Assembly: GCA_030248195.1 (NCBI GenBank)
Contig: JASAND010022301.1
Coordinates: forward strand, 37,433 to 101,432
Length of the DNA: 64,000 nt
Direction: 5' to 3'
Source of the DNA: Trissonchulus latispiculum
Lineage: Eukaryota; Nematoda; Enoplea; Enoplida; Ironidae
The translations under genes and the position numbers were made by a program. Below are positions 12,496 to 24,374 of this stretch, piece after piece (the stretch's first letter is position 1; every line of letters starts with the position of its first letter). The notes beneath the pieces were generated by a model. The model saw nothing but the letters and a program-made list of their open reading frames with translations. It ran no database searches and had not been told where the DNA came from.

Positions 12496-12527
12496 TTTGT
12501 GTGGTTGTATATATACAACCACACAAA
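12496..12527. other. Perfect 32-bp palindrome
   Basis: The half-site TTTGTGTGGTTGTATA is followed directly by its exact reverse complement, with no spacer. It could be a cruciform-forming site, a homodimer binding site or the core of a palindromic insertion. Confidence 0.9.
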
Positions 12528-15508
12528 CCGCAGAGAAAAAACTTTTTGTTGTTTGACTCTAGGGGATTCAACATACCTAAGTCAAATGGATAACTCGTGC
12601 GCTGAAAGCAAAGAACTATGTGGGAACTACAGCGAAACTAAACAAAAATTGACTGAAAAAAATTGCAAAATGTTTACAAAGTGAGCAAAGGCAAAACAAG
12701 TCCTTACAGAGTACCGGTAAATGACAATATCAACCTAAGTTGCTCTGAACAGGTACAACAATTCAGAAATTACAGTTAAGAACAAAATAGTTACAGTTAC
12801 GCTCGTGGATGAAACCTCTGATCGAAGAGCGTGGGCAACTCAATGGAGAGTTAATGAAGTTTTAATTGATTCCAGCAAAGTTTGTAGTCGGTGATAACCC
12901 AATTCGGTCGTCAAAACTTCATCAGACCTCGCGTCCAGCACACAACCAGGCACAAAAAGGACACAAATGAGGCGAATATCCCACCCTCGTCGCCACTGTA
13001 ACGGGGATTGCCGGGTTCTCCTGTCTTCTGTCACTGAACTCAGTCTTCTGCCACAGTTTAACATCCGTTTAATGGCAGTCGAATTAAATGGGTTAAAACC
13101 CAGCGGGTATGAGGTATCCCGCCCCAGACGGGAAGGCCCGGTACCTTGACTTTTTCCGAGGAGCCCATTCTCTTATCTTTCCACAGCATTTTCTAATGGA
13201 ATGAGTATAAAACATAATGTGGGCACATGATGTGTTTTCACCCACAAACACAGTACTGTATTCACTGCACTAGACAACTTCCCTACTAAGTATTAGAAAC
13301 TGCAATATCACAAAAGGATACTTTCAAGGTCATACTGGAGATTCTAGTCAGGGACAGACTTTTACATTCTGCATTAAATTGGTTTGCTCTAGGGAAGCGC
13401 AAAATAGAAATTTAATACAAATTTTGTCTGTGAACGCAAAATAAAAATTTTGTCTGAGAAGAGACGCTGTTTACTAATGCAGGCTGTTTACTTTTGAGGC
13501 ATTTTACAGAGTGAAATGGAATTTTATTTGAAATACGGGCAAAAGGGGGGAATGTAACAAAGAGGTTTTCGACCCCTGAAATGGTCACAACAGTTTCAAC
13601 AAAATATGAGACAAGACTTAAACATGGTGATGTATAAACATTGTAACAGCAGTGAAAACTTTAAGGAATACGCAGTAAATGGAACTAGATTAAGAAGCAA
13701 CATGCAAAAAAGGCTGTTTAGTAGGGTCAGTATCCATGTTAAATTCAAAACAATACTTTACTATGCGCCCAAGCCGCGGTTTACCACTAAAGGAAGTTGT
13801 AGGCAATCCAGACTGAAATAGGCATAGTCATAGAACATGGTGGTAAGATCACAAATTTGAATGTTAGCAGGAAGAGCTGAAGCGTGACGAGCCTCAAGCA
13901 GAACTTCGCTGAACTGTTCCACAGATTTGTCTACTCCTGTCCCAATGTTGCATGGGCGTGGCAAAAGACTGCACAAGATGAGAATCTAAGAGGGATTACA
14001 CTTAGCGTGCGAGCTAGAACATTTTAACAAATTGCTAGCGATTCTTTTCGTGAAGTACTCCCCCTTTGACACTAGGTCATTACCTACAAGAATAGGGCAT
14101 CCCCTCACATCTTTCAGATATAGTACGGGGAAGGGATGCCCCCTATCGAAAATCGGCAGCAGTAAACAGCGTGGCTCATACCTGCATTATTCCAATTTCT
14201 AACATTAGAAAAGCGAAAATCCCAATACTTGGCACCAGTCTCCACACATTTTTCACTTTCAAAAATGTTTTTGTTGTTGCAAAATAGATTCCTATAATCT
14301 TAAAAATGCAAAATTTGCGAATAAAAATTTCAAAATCCCAGCATCAGCAAGCAGCGTGGCAAAATTGTCAAATTCTTAGCAACTGCAATGCTGTGAATAA
14401 AAATAGCATAATCTTCAGGATCGAAAAACTATCGTGTAAGACTTCTCTAAAGCCTGCAGCAGCAGCTTCCCAGACGACCTTGAATCTTATATAACCTTCC
14501 TCGAACGTTCCCATGTTCCAAAATTAAAGTTGCAAGAAATTGTACAAATATGATAAAAGCTATTGTCGAGTGGAAACAAAAATATATATACCGTTCGCCT
14601 ACAACAGTAGATGTTTCATAAAGTACGTAAGTACGTACGTTTGTAAGTAATAAATAAAATGAAAATTGTATAAAAATAGAGGCCTCATCAAAACTGTAAA
14701 CGTGAGAAAAATGGAGAAAACAATTAACTAGAGCTAATATTATGATTTGGCATACTTCTTTCTAACCAAATAAAAAATTAAAAACTAATATTCAGACTTG
14801 CAAAAATAAATAAAATCTGGATATACAGCGCTCAAACCGGCCGTCTATTTTAGCAATTAAAACTCAATCTGTACGATTTCCCTCCAAAACACATGATAAC
14901 GGGTTTTGCAAAGAAATCTGCGCTAAATTTTAACAACCCTACCTAGAGGAAGAAACATACTAAGTGACCCCTTTCTCTCGCCTAACAATAAGGACGCCCT
15001 CTCTCCCCCCCCCTTACCAGATAAGGGCTTAAGGCGTCAATAACATTAAAATATAGGAGAGAAGGGTGCCAGTTATTAAACAAAATTGTTTGCTTACTGT
15101 CTAAATTTTGCAAATAATTAAACTGCTACCAAAATGTTTCTATTTATGTTTCATTTAAGCTTCTCTAACAATTTAACTATTTTAAATTAAATTCAAGCAG
15201 TGTTTTATTAATTTCAGAGCAGTCCCCACTTTTCTGCACAAATTTGACCTTTAACTCAGCCCAAAAAATTCAACAGAAATATAATCAAATAAAATTTTCA
15301 AAGAAAATCGGCAAAACCCGTTTTTCTTTGAAGAAAACTCTGGAGATTTCTCCACATTTGCCACTGAAATCTTTAAATATGTCAGATGCAATCTTTGGAG
15401 AATTCTCGAGATATTTCAGCAAATATTACATAATCAAAAATGAAATCCTCGCAGATGTCAGACAGGCCTTGCCGCTTTTTAAATGACTGAGCCATTATTT
15501 TAAAAGCG
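12528..15508. other. Intergenic, repeats only
   Basis: No gene is supported. A purine tract followed by GGGGGGAATGTAACA near 13545-13561 looks like a retroelement polypurine tract/LTR boundary, but no partner LTR was found. An imperfect hairpin ATAGGGCATCCC/GGGATGCCCCCTAT lies at 14092-14146. Confidence 0.4.
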
Positions 15509-16013
15509 GTAAAAGGGGGAATGTAACACTTCCATGGGGGGAACCCACTCAGTCCCATGCGGACACGTTTTATGAGACGCCTGATGGATAGTGTAAACAA
15601 GTGACCTGAGGCCAATTTTTAATTTAGCCTCTGTCGGGATAAATACTAAATTGGGGCTACTTGCAGGAAATCCATTAGCTGGACATTCATTAGCTGGACA
15701 TTCATTAGATGGACATTGGAAACCCTTTTGAAAGGGTACTAAATTGGAAATGGAGGGAGGAAAATTCATTAGAGAGGACAATCAGGCCATTAGAGGGAAG
15801 TTGGAGAGTGAGACAGATTTTAATAAAGGCTCGAGAAAAGGAGAAAAGGGCAGTCTTTGGTAAGACGTTGGACAGAGCGGTCTGGTGTTTTGTGGGACTG
15901 TTGGTGTAATTTGGTGGCTGTCTGACATTCGTGAGAAGTAAATGTTACTCTGTTAAGAGCGCACCGGCTTGTAAACTGGATTGGCCTTACTTAGCACTCT
16001 GGCTATCTACTCT
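15509..16013 (+). mobile_element. Possible LTR with preceding polypurine tract
   Basis: AAAAGGGGGAA directly precedes TGTAACA (about 15511-15529), the usual boundary between an LTR element's internal region and its 3' LTR. The putative LTR holds a three-copy 16-bp repeat (ATTAGCTGGACATTC units, about 15671-15718), an AATAAA-like TAATAAAGG near 15822 and a possible end CTGTTACA near 16013. No partner LTR or coding region supports it. Confidence 0.3.
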
Positions 16014-16969
16014 GTTACAAGCGCACAGGCTTGGACCTCACTTCGCACCTCCTGCTATCTGACAATTCTCGTGTCAGACGTGGGATGCCGCTGTCACTCT
16101 GACTGTCCTTTAATCCTGCTTCCCATTCAGTGTTCACTAATCTGATTGACCCTGAACTTTCCTCCTTTTATCAACTGGTATTTTTATTCACTGGATTTCA
16201 TTTCGTTTGTCAACCGATCATTTGCCTGACTTTTGACTATATCTGCTATCGTATCACTCATTCTGTGCTCTATGCCAAACCAGTTGATTAGCTCACTTGT
16301 GAACCATTGAACTTTCGGAAGCAACTCGCGATCAATATATGTGACTATACTGTATGCCGTTTAACCCATCACACATTTGTTGGAAATTACCCCAATACTG
16401 CTGCTCGAAAGTTCACGAGGAACCTTGAAGTACCTGAAGCTTACCGTACCTGATCAGAAAGAAAATTTTAGAACGATAGGTACCAATTAGAACATACATA
16501 TAGGCCAAGAAGAAACATAATATATTCTGTGCATAAAACATCCTTGGGGTAGCGATTACCATGCATAAGCAAGCTACCAAAAATACTGTCGGTACACTAG
16601 ATAACAAATATGAATCAACCCCTACGATGTGATACAGACACAGTCATACAGGTATAAGATACGTTCACCCGCTGACCACTCTGGCAGACTGATACTAGTA
16701 TTCGGCGGGCGTCGTCAGTGGCGTACCGACATATTAGTTGCAGCTTTAGGTTTTTTGAACCCGTGATTGAAAAGGAATAGAAAGACGTTTCTGCCCTGTG
16801 GTCCCATTCACACGTGTTGTTTAGTGTATGCATGCAAACAAAAAACAAAACAAAAAACAAAATAAGTATAGAGTATTTCCAGGCCAAGCCTGGTGAGTGG
16901 TACGCACAAGGCGTAGTATTCTTGAAATGAGTCAAATAAATACCGTACATTCTTAGTTAATCAGTGAAT
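16014..16969. other. Intergenic, no gene recognised
   Basis: A diverged direct repeat (CTCTGTTA.AGCGCAC.GGCTTG) begins near 15949 and again near 16010. No supported gene. Part of this interval may be the 3' untranslated end of the adjacent minus-strand RT element. Confidence 0.4.
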
Positions 16970-18045
16970 TAATGTGTTTTTACGTTATATTCATCAGTAA
17001 GTTGGAATTTTTCTTTGATCCATGTTTGCTGTTTAAGTGTTTTGTCTAAGCTGCGTAGAAACATCTTCTTTGAATGTCCCCTATTCAGACAAGTTTCAAA
17101 TAGATATTTATAGTTTTTTCTGAGATGAATTAATTTGTCATTTATTTCACAGATTCGTGTTAACTGACAGATTATTGTATTTTTCATGATTTTACTGGAT
17201 ATATTAGAGTCTGCGGGAGGGAATTTGTAAGTACAAAAATAAAAATCTTCCCTTTTGTCATACATTTTAGTAGTGAAAGTTTCATTAGAGATACTTACGT
17301 TTAAGTCTAGTACATTAGCTTCTTTATTAGTTGAATTAACTTTATTTAGTTCTAAACCTGGGGCATAACTTTTAGTTTGATTTCTTTCCAAGACGTTGTG
17401 GTCATTAATGGTTGTGATATCGTCAATGTATCTATATCTTTGTCGGTTATAAATTTATGCTCAAATAGTTTAAGGTTAGATTAGCTATAGTTGGAGCAGC
17501 ATTTGTTCCCATTGTTATACCAATTTGTTGAAGAAACAATTTGTTGCCCATTTTAAAGTAAGTATTTTCTCTTAAAAACTCTAACATATTTGTAATATCG
17601 GTTTCTGTGTATGTAGTATATTTAGGTGTACCGTTTCCCCAATACGCTTTGCCATATCGTATATGAATACGGTTAGTCAGGTCGTTGTTTATTATATGGC
17701 TTAAAGCAGAAATGATAGTGTTATGCTGCAATGTAGTATACAAGGCAGTAAAGTCATAGGTATTAATTGTTTGGACAATTTTATTCCCATTCAACTGTTT
17801 TAGTGTTCTTAGTATAGGTTTATTGCTATCGATGATACAAAACGGATTACAGTTTGTAGTACTTTCTAATATTTTACTTCGCCTTTTTATACTTATGGAA
17901 ATAAGCTTGAGTATTTTATCTAGAGTAGTTGAAAGTGGACTATGAGAAGTGTTACGACTAGCTATTATAGTTCTGAATTTTATAGGAGTTTTGTGAAATT
18001 TTGGAATTATATAGATAAATGGTAGTTTGTTCAGTTGTCATTACA
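16970..18045 (-). pseudogene. Penelope-like reverse transcriptase remnant
   Basis: Two minus-strand reading frames (17447-17794 and 16969-17430) plus translatable sequence up to about 18045 together cover most of an RT domain. In order are a PKFHKTP fingers motif (about 17981-18007), an FTALYTTL motif A-like segment with its Asp, a GITMGTNAAPTIANL segment and a catalytic YIDD (17419-17430) followed by a KLYDKR-type thumb region. The frame changes between the MGTNAAP part and YIDD, so the gene is broken. These motifs match RTs of the Penelope-like group common in invertebrate genomes; a related unclassified RT family is possible. No GIY-YIG endonuclease was seen. The upstream side is cut by the SINE at 18125-18299. 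Confidence 0.75.
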
Positions 18046-18124
18046 GCTAATATTAAGAGATTTACAAAATGCATCTATTCTATTTATTGTACAATTTTCA
18101 TTATCTGCTTGAATTTCACGGTAC

Positions 18125-18299
18125 CCATTTACCGAACAGTTAAGGATGGATAGCTGGGTTGGCTAGAGCCCACGGCGAACCGATATGTGCTTAGTCCCTT
18201 GCCCAAGGGGATTTGTGAAAGCCTTGTAGAAGCGGGGATTCGAACCTCGGACTGTCGGATCCGAAGTCGAACGCCTTAACCACTCGGCCGGCACGGCAC
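18125..18299 (-). mobile_element. tRNA-derived SINE with conserved-looking body
   Basis: On the minus strand a tRNA-like head carries an A box GGCCGAGTGGTTAA (18277-18290) and a B box CCGAGGTTCGAATCCC (18235-18250), resembling a Ser/Leu-type tRNA. A body then follows with CCCTTGGGCAAGGG and CCAACCCAGC, and ATGGGTACCG near its end. That arrangement is reminiscent of animal SINEs with a shared central domain, but I could not compare it. It lies exactly between the truncated element 1 and the Penelope-like RT. A working tRNA is unlikely because the anticodon stem has a mismatch and the body is transcribed on. Confidence 0.75.
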
Positions 18300-18330
18300 G
18301 GTATTTTAGTATGGGCGGTGAAATTAGTCT

Positions 18331-19792
18331 CTATTTCAATACGTAAAAAGCATTTTCACACTCTGCCAACCAGAGATACTTCGTAGCCTTTTTTAGAAGA
18401 CCACGGAGGGGATTTGCAATTTGAGCAAATTTGGGTACAAATCGTCGATAGTATGAAGCTAGTCCCAAAAATGCACGTAATTCGTCAATGTTTCTTGGAG
18501 CTTTCAGTTCCACCAATTTTTCAATCTTCGATGGATCGGGTGAAACTCCATTTTGCGAAACAACGGCTCCCAAGAACACAATTTGTGCCCTTAAAAATTT
18601 TCAAATCAAGACACTTTTCGTCTTGATTTTAAGGCTAGAAATTCGTAGACGATCAAAAACTTGTCTCAAATGATCTAAGTGGGTATCAAATGTCGCAGAG
18701 AAGATGACCACGTCATCTATGTGTACTAGGCATAGTCGCCAATTTAGTCCTGCTAAAGTTATTTCCATCAACCTTTGAAATGTAGCTGGAGCATTGCAAA
18801 GTCCAAACGGCATAACTTTAAATTCGTACAGTCCGTTGTGTGTTATAAAAGCCGTTTTCCCTGTCTTCCTCTTTTATTGGTATTTGCCAATATCCTTGGG
18901 CAAGATCCAGAGACGAAAAATATTTGGCTTCTGATAAAGTGTCCAAAATTTCATTAATGTTTCGCAGTGGAAAAGCATCTTTCTTAGTTACGGCATTTAA
19001 TTTTCGATAGTCAACACAAAATCTCCATGTGCCGTCTTTCTTCTTTACTAAAACTACGGGGCATGACCAAGGACTTTTTGAAGGCTGGACTATGCCCTGC
19101 TCCATCATAGTTGAATTTGTTGTTCTACAACTTGACGCTGGGTGATGGGTATGCGATAGGGTAATTGCTTTATTGGCGAAGCATCTCCAGTAAAAATTCT
19201 GTGTTTAAAATTTTTCGCGTAACCCCTTTCTGTCTCCGCTTGCTATAAAAATGTCCGCATACGCTTTAAGCAAATTGAAAAATTGCTTTCTTTGCTCAGG
19301 AATTAACAGTTCTGAATCTATTTCTACTTCATTCAAAAATAGGTAGGATTGCTCCTCTCTTGGTATTTGGCAATTATCAATAGAAAGTACATTCATGTTT
19401 CTAATAGGTACTGTCGATGTATGAAGTGGAGCTTCTATAATCATGGTAGGCTGTTTTAAGTAACTAATTTGCATGTTCTAAAACAAGGTGACTGGAACAG
19501 CTGAAACATTTAGCAGACGTACTGCTACTCCTAGTGAGTTTGCTTACGATGCCACTAGCGTAAGTAGGCCATATTTCTCATGTAGGTTTTTGTGAGCTTC
19601 AAACAATGCTGTCTGAGTTCTATTCGTCGTACAAATCAGGGTCATTTTGCTTCTTGGAGGAACTTGAACAGTTTGAATTACTCTAACGAGTGTAGGCTTA
19701 GGCTGGCATGCTGCCAAGTAAACTGTTTGCTCCATTGTTCGAAATACTACTTTCTCATTTACCCAATTGTATTCGTTCATTTTCAAAGTCAA
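18331..19792 (-). pseudogene. Element 1 reverse transcriptase and start of RNase H, broken
   Basis: The parts in order are a linker (19544-19792), an N-terminal connection (19205-19474), RT fingers/palm (18818-19108: WRFCVDYRKLNAVTK, SSLDLAQGYWQIP), the rest of the palm (18601-18813: MPFGLCNAPATFQRLM, then HIDDVVIFS replacing the usual Y with H) and the thumb (18331-18579: FLGLASYYRRFVPKFA). Each junction is a frameshift. The catalytic Asp pair of motif C is present. RNase H stops within its first residues where the SINE begins; integrase is absent. Confidence 0.9.
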
Positions 19793-19799
19793 ATCCTAT

Positions 19800-20100
19800 T
19801 AGTCCGAATTTGCGATATCTATTTCTAATATGCATTGGTAACTGAAATTATTAACTATGTAGACTGGATCTTCTATAGTTGTTGATTCGACAATAATAGG
19901 CAGTATTACTTTTCCGACTACCGTTAGTACATGTCCTGTAACTGAAGTAACTAGTAGGTTGTAATTCAAAGTCTTCTTCGGCACAAACGGCGTGGTATAC
20001 TTCTTTAGCGATTAGGGTTACATGAGCGCCAGTATCGGCAAGAGCTGAAACTTTGACTCCTTTAACGGCAACAACAACTTTCACTGTTCCTTCTCCTCCG
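19800..20100 (-). pseudogene. Element 1 retropepsin (aspartic protease), broken
   Basis: An open stretch at 19851-20084 contains ALADTGAHVTLI, the retropepsin active-site D-T-G in its usual hydrophobic context. The frame changes after about 40 codons, and the C-terminal flap/ILG-like part (CILEIDIA) is in the frame of 19799-19984. Family role: cleavage of Gag and Pol polyproteins. Confidence 0.75.
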
Positions 20101-20123
20101 GCTAAACTGATTATATCAACTTC

Positions 20124-20378
20124 TCAAATTTTTGGCATAGTTAGTGCATGTCGAGGTAGGTATTCTGACGAATCTGGAAGTTGGGGTTGGGGTATTCTTA
20201 GAAACGTACTGGGTATCATGTAGTCATTTTGAGCTCTTTCCCCTGATCGGGTGTACATAGAAATGTATTGCGTATCTAGGGGATCTAGCTGAGGGTACAG
20301 GGGCCTGGAACTGTCAGTAACGATGATTGTTGGTGGTCGGGGTTGAGTTGTAGTCGGGGGTCTCATAAGAGGTTCCAT
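20124..20378 (-). pseudogene. Element 1 Pro/Thr-rich spacer ORF before protease
   Basis: An 84-codon open frame rich in Pro, Thr and Ser sits between the env stop and the protease. It has no domain. It is probably the N-terminal extension of the Pol polyprotein. Confidence 0.4.
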
Positions 20379-20477
20379 TTCAAGTACTTCAAATAGAGGG
20401 TTTTCTCGTATAGTTTGATTCTTATTTCGTCTTTCTCGGAACCAACTTCTGGCTTTGGGTAAATTTAGAGTAAAGGC

Positions 20478-22039
20478 TTAGGAATTCATTATGGGGCAGC
20501 AGCGAATAACGACGAAACAAATTGTGACGTATAGGGAGACTGCTAAGACCCAAATTTGAAATGGGCTAACCCCGTAACATGTTAGGAAGCCAAAGAAACC
20601 TTTATTCATGATGTTAGAGGCCATTCCCTTAGCAGCAACCTCTGGGCTAACTGCTTGCTGTCTATGCACTCCTAACTCAGCCAAAATTTGCTGTTGATAT
20701 TGGATTCCTCCTAATAAATCATTACGTGAGACGGAAGTCTCCCGGTCGCTGTAATTATACATGAGTACCTCATGAAATATTGTAGCCTCAAAATTCCAGG
20801 GTGAAGTTAAATTCCAATCGAATGCTTTAATCTCGGGTATACCATTCATTGGCAGGACCGAACCATCCAACGCATGGTACAAATAAGTTTGATTCCCTAA
20901 GCACAAAGGAAATTGGCTTAAAAGTTCACATTCGATCGGCTGACCTGAATGATTTAAAAATGTTTGTAACTGTGTCTACATAAGCCATATGCGAAGTATT
21001 CTCAAAAGTAAATGTTAACGGTAATTCTTTAGTGCATGTACTACCATTCATTGACATATTGAATGCATAGTTTGATCAAATGCAAATTTAATATTCTTAT
21101 TTATACGAAATTCTATTGCTTGTAGCATACTTGCTAGTAAATCAGTTGTAACAATCCCGTTTTCTTTAGCCCATCCGTCTATTATTCTCTCTACGCGCTG
21201 GCGTCTACCCGTTTGGTTACTCTTGAGTTCTCGCCGAACTCGCATATGTGGAGGGCGTTTCTGAAGCATAATTCTGAAAGGCACCCCTTGTTCTGATATG
21301 AAAACTTGCGTATGGTTGCAATCATATGTAGTTAAACTTCCTTGATAAGTTAGGGCTAAGTGTCCATCATCTGAAATCCAGTTAGATCCCCACATTTGTC
21401 CTGGAATAGTTTTCCATTTTATAAATTCGCATTTTTCGTTAGCAGCTTTTTCTCAAGTCAAAAACCTACGACCTGTGAGCGCACAGGCTCCTCTGCTATA
21501 GTCACAGTGGGTAGTTACACCGAAAGAGCTTTCCATAAAATCATTGTGATTGCGTTTATATACTACCCCAGGGGTAACGAAACAATTGTAAGATTCAAAA
21601 ACTTTCCATCTACAGCAGTTGATACCTCCACTAGGGTAGTACCAGTCAAGTTTATTTGAAGTTTGCCATAAACCTCCTTTTAATTCTAGAGTGCCATATA
21701 GACAGGTAAGCCAAAGGTACATATTTTCGCATTCTTGTTCATGTACAGGAATATCGTATGTTTCCTCCTTTTTCAAATTCTCATCTCCAAAGAAATAGGT
21801 GAAAGTTTCTACTTTCTAATAAACTATTTTGAATCGCCACGCTTTCGAGCGATACTGCATCAAATTGTGCTTATATGTTGCATTCCTTCGTCAATATGCT
21901 TTTTAACAGTGCATGAGACTGTATCTTGTAATTTCCAAAGCGATTTTCCTTCTTTTGTCTGACATAAAAGAGGTTTATTATGTACTGGTACAGCCCCGAT
22001 TGGGGCAGTTCCTAGGACAAAACTCAAAAAGATAGGCAT
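20478..22039 (-). pseudogene. Element 1 envelope-like glycoprotein, broken, located between gag and protease
   Basis: The region starts at an ATG at 22039 with a hydrophobic signal-peptide-like N-terminus. It continues in pieces through open stretches at 21453-21776, 21048-21395 and 20478-20906, each in a shifted frame. The sequence is Cys- and Trp-rich with several NXS/T sites and a furin-type RVRR site (about 21231-21242). A membrane-spanning stretch (about 20500-20565) is followed by a tail of only about eight residues. These are features of a viral entry glycoprotein. The cysteine pattern is unlike the fusion protein of element 2 and may be closer to glycoproteins of negative-strand RNA viruses, but that is a guess. 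It lies downstream of the Gag knuckle and upstream of the protease on the same strand. Confidence 0.65.
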
Positions 22040-22559
22040 TTGCAGAATAATGATAGACTTCTGGTCACTGTCTGGAGTGATCGTGATTGGTGAATTGTAT
22101 TACCTCTGTTTTTCAATACTTCTGAATTTTTAACCGATTCTATGTTTTCAAACTTTCTCTATAGATTTTAAACTTTTTCTTTATAGTTTGTATCTTAGGG
22201 GTAGCTCTTATGCTTCCCACAACTTTGGGTTAAGTTTCACATTCATTACAGAACTTTTGCACTAGTCTTCTGTTTTGTTCAAACAGGGCATCATTGTCTT
22301 GCTGTACTTGAACTTAGGCAGTCTGAAGAGTTTGCTGGTTTCGTGCTATAACTTGTTGGGTATCTTGAAGTCCTTTTAGAGTCATTGCTATGTCACTAAG
22401 TTCGGACTGCAGGTGGGAGTTGGTGATAGGAGTTTCTTACATATAACCTGTTCGTCTATCAATCAGTCAATCAATGGTTTTCTGTTAGGAGGGCCAGAGG
22501 GATTATAATTATTATATCTGTTTGGTTGCGAGGGTCCTGGTCTATTGTGAAGGTGACCT

Positions 22560-23700
22560 TTTTTGAGGACAATTTAGAGCATAATGTCCTGGTCTATTGC
22601 AAAAATTACAAATTATTTTGCCATCGGTAGACCTTCTGGGTCGTACCCCTCCGTTCCTGTTAGGTGGGTCCCTGTTAAAAGGACGGGTTGGAGTTTCTCT
22701 GGAATAGAAATTCAAATAGCTAGTGGCGGAGGTCTTTGCACTTTGTTTCTCAAATCAGCCAAATTTTGTTGTGCATACTGTTGAAAGTCTTCAAACCTTT
22801 TTGCTTGCGACACTGCTTGTGAATGCTGAAGTTTCATAGCATCCATGAGCTTTGACATTTCAGTTAATAAAGGCTGTTTATTTTGAGAACTCGACTGTCT
22901 TTCAAAATTTCCCTACACTGCGACTGATCTTTGCGCGCCTCTGCTAAGTCCATCAAGGGATTCAATTTGCCTTGCCTTTTTAACAGCATCTTGAAACTAT
23001 GTAGGATTCTGTAGGATTAACTGCGTTTTATACAGTGGATTTAGTCCGTTAATAAAACTGTTGAAAGCTAAATTTGAGGATGCGTCTGTATCCATATCCG
23101 GATAAGCTTTTTGCACTAAACGCTGAACGGCGTATGCAAAGTCTTGAATGCTTTCCTTAGCCTTTTGAGTTCTACTATGAAGTTGCATGCTTGCTAGTCT
23201 CTCGTATTCAGCTGGCTTAAGCCTGTCGACAAGTTCTGTTTCTAATTTTTGTATGGTATCAAGATCATCTGCATCTATGCTTCTGTAAACGTCTAGCGCA
23301 AAATCGCAAAGATAAGCGGACAAAACTTTTAATTGCTTATCTTCATCCCAATTTTGAGCAATAGCAACTAACTTGAAAACAACTAGCCTATCGTCCAATG
23401 TTGCTCACCAGATTTTCCATGAAAAGGTCTCAAAGTATCTTTTGGAAGCGAAACTGCTTCTGTGGGTCCTGTGAGAACTGCTTTCGCATCAAAGGAGTTC
23501 CCGTGAGTATCATAGAAACTTTGCTTAAAAGCTGTGAAATCGTCACGAAGATTTCAATCTTGCATAGTGTCTAAAGTTGGTAAAATTTGTAAACGGTCAG
23601 TATACAATGCAAGATCTTGTTTAATTTGATCTAAGATTTGAGCTTTAGCTTTTATAGCTCTAGAGTGTCTTCCAAGCCTGTCAAAATCAGCTTGCATAGT
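22560..23700 (-). pseudogene. Element 1 gag (capsid and CCHC nucleocapsid), broken
   Basis: A capsid-like helical region is readable from about 23700, with a stop near 23554 and a frame change near 23400, then an open 133-codon stretch at 22997-23398. That stretch has retrotransposon-Gag features: a FKLVAIAQNW segment, then a Tyr/Leu-rich middle and an SIQDFAYAVQRL-type helix. Downstream a single zinc knuckle, CNFCNRPGHYALNC (22569-22610), fits CX2CX4HX4C. The protein would package element RNA. Stops between capsid and knuckle show that it is dead. Confidence 0.75.
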
Positions 23701-23987
23701 CGCCCCCTTTAGGATTATAGGCATTATCTGTAGTCATTGCTTACAGTGGGGGTTCGGATTAGAAATTTTGTGTGCCCTGTCGTGCTAGAGCCCAAGTATG
23801 TTCACCGGGAATCTCAAAATATATTACAATATAACAGCTAATCACAAATTCAATTCTAATCACAACAGATTCTAACCACAAAATTCTAATCACAGTATTT
23901 AAACAGAAAAGATTAAATTAAGTTAATATCGAAGGTAAAAGTTCAAATGAATAGTTTATTTGAGTACCGGGCTCTGGCCATGACTGA

Positions 23988-24335
23988 TTATCCTCTGTTC
24001 CTAGTCTGACTTAGGTCCAACAATTGATTGACTAGAGCAGCTTCTGGATTGGGCTGATAGGACTGCTTACTGGATTCTTCTACGAGGGTCTGCGTTCTTT
24101 TCAGGAGGATATCCAAGAGACGATTACAGTTCTGGCAAGGGACGTTCGTAGTGATAGGAATGACGATCACGGACGGTTGGGTAGGCGGGGAAGGCGGCTG
24201 GATCGGAGGTGGAACTGGCGGAAGGTTGGCAAACTGATTTCCAAAGGGCACTGGTTGAAAGGCAGATTGTTCGTAGGGGACCGGCTGGTATGGCTGAGGA
24301 GGCTCTTCCGACTGGTTGGGCAAATGGAACATCAA
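23988..24335 (-). pseudogene. Element 1 proline/glutamine-rich ORF after the primer site
   Basis: An open frame of 115 codons starts 26 bp after the primer site. It is rich in Pro, Gln and Ser (runs such as PPVPPPIQPPSPPTQP), then has a short CQNC motif and a Leu-rich end. No domain was recognised. It is either the N-terminal matrix-like part of Gag, cut off by a stop from the capsid part, or a separate leader ORF. The amino-acid composition resembles disordered Gag N-termini. Confidence 0.5.
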
Positions 24336-24360
24336 TCGGGTCAGGTAGAGAGCTAACCAC

Positions 24361-24372
24361 GCTCTGCTACCA
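24361..24372 (-). promoter_or_regulatory. Element 1 primer-binding site (initiator Met tRNA type)
   Basis: The minus strand reads TGGTAGCAGAGC, two bases after the LTR end. The first 11 bases are complementary to the 3' end of animal initiator methionine tRNA (CTCTGCTACCA). Confidence 0.8.
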
Positions 24373-24374
24373 GA

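Noticed and set aside
13545..13600. LTR boundary GGGGGGAATGTAACA.
   Set aside because: Only the first bases resemble the boundary at 15523. Downstream sequences differ, and no second LTR or coding region was found.
18225..18297. Functional tRNA gene on the minus strand.
   Set aside because: A and B boxes are good, but the anticodon stem has a mismatch, the apparent anticodon disagrees with the Ser/Leu-like body, and SINE sequence follows.
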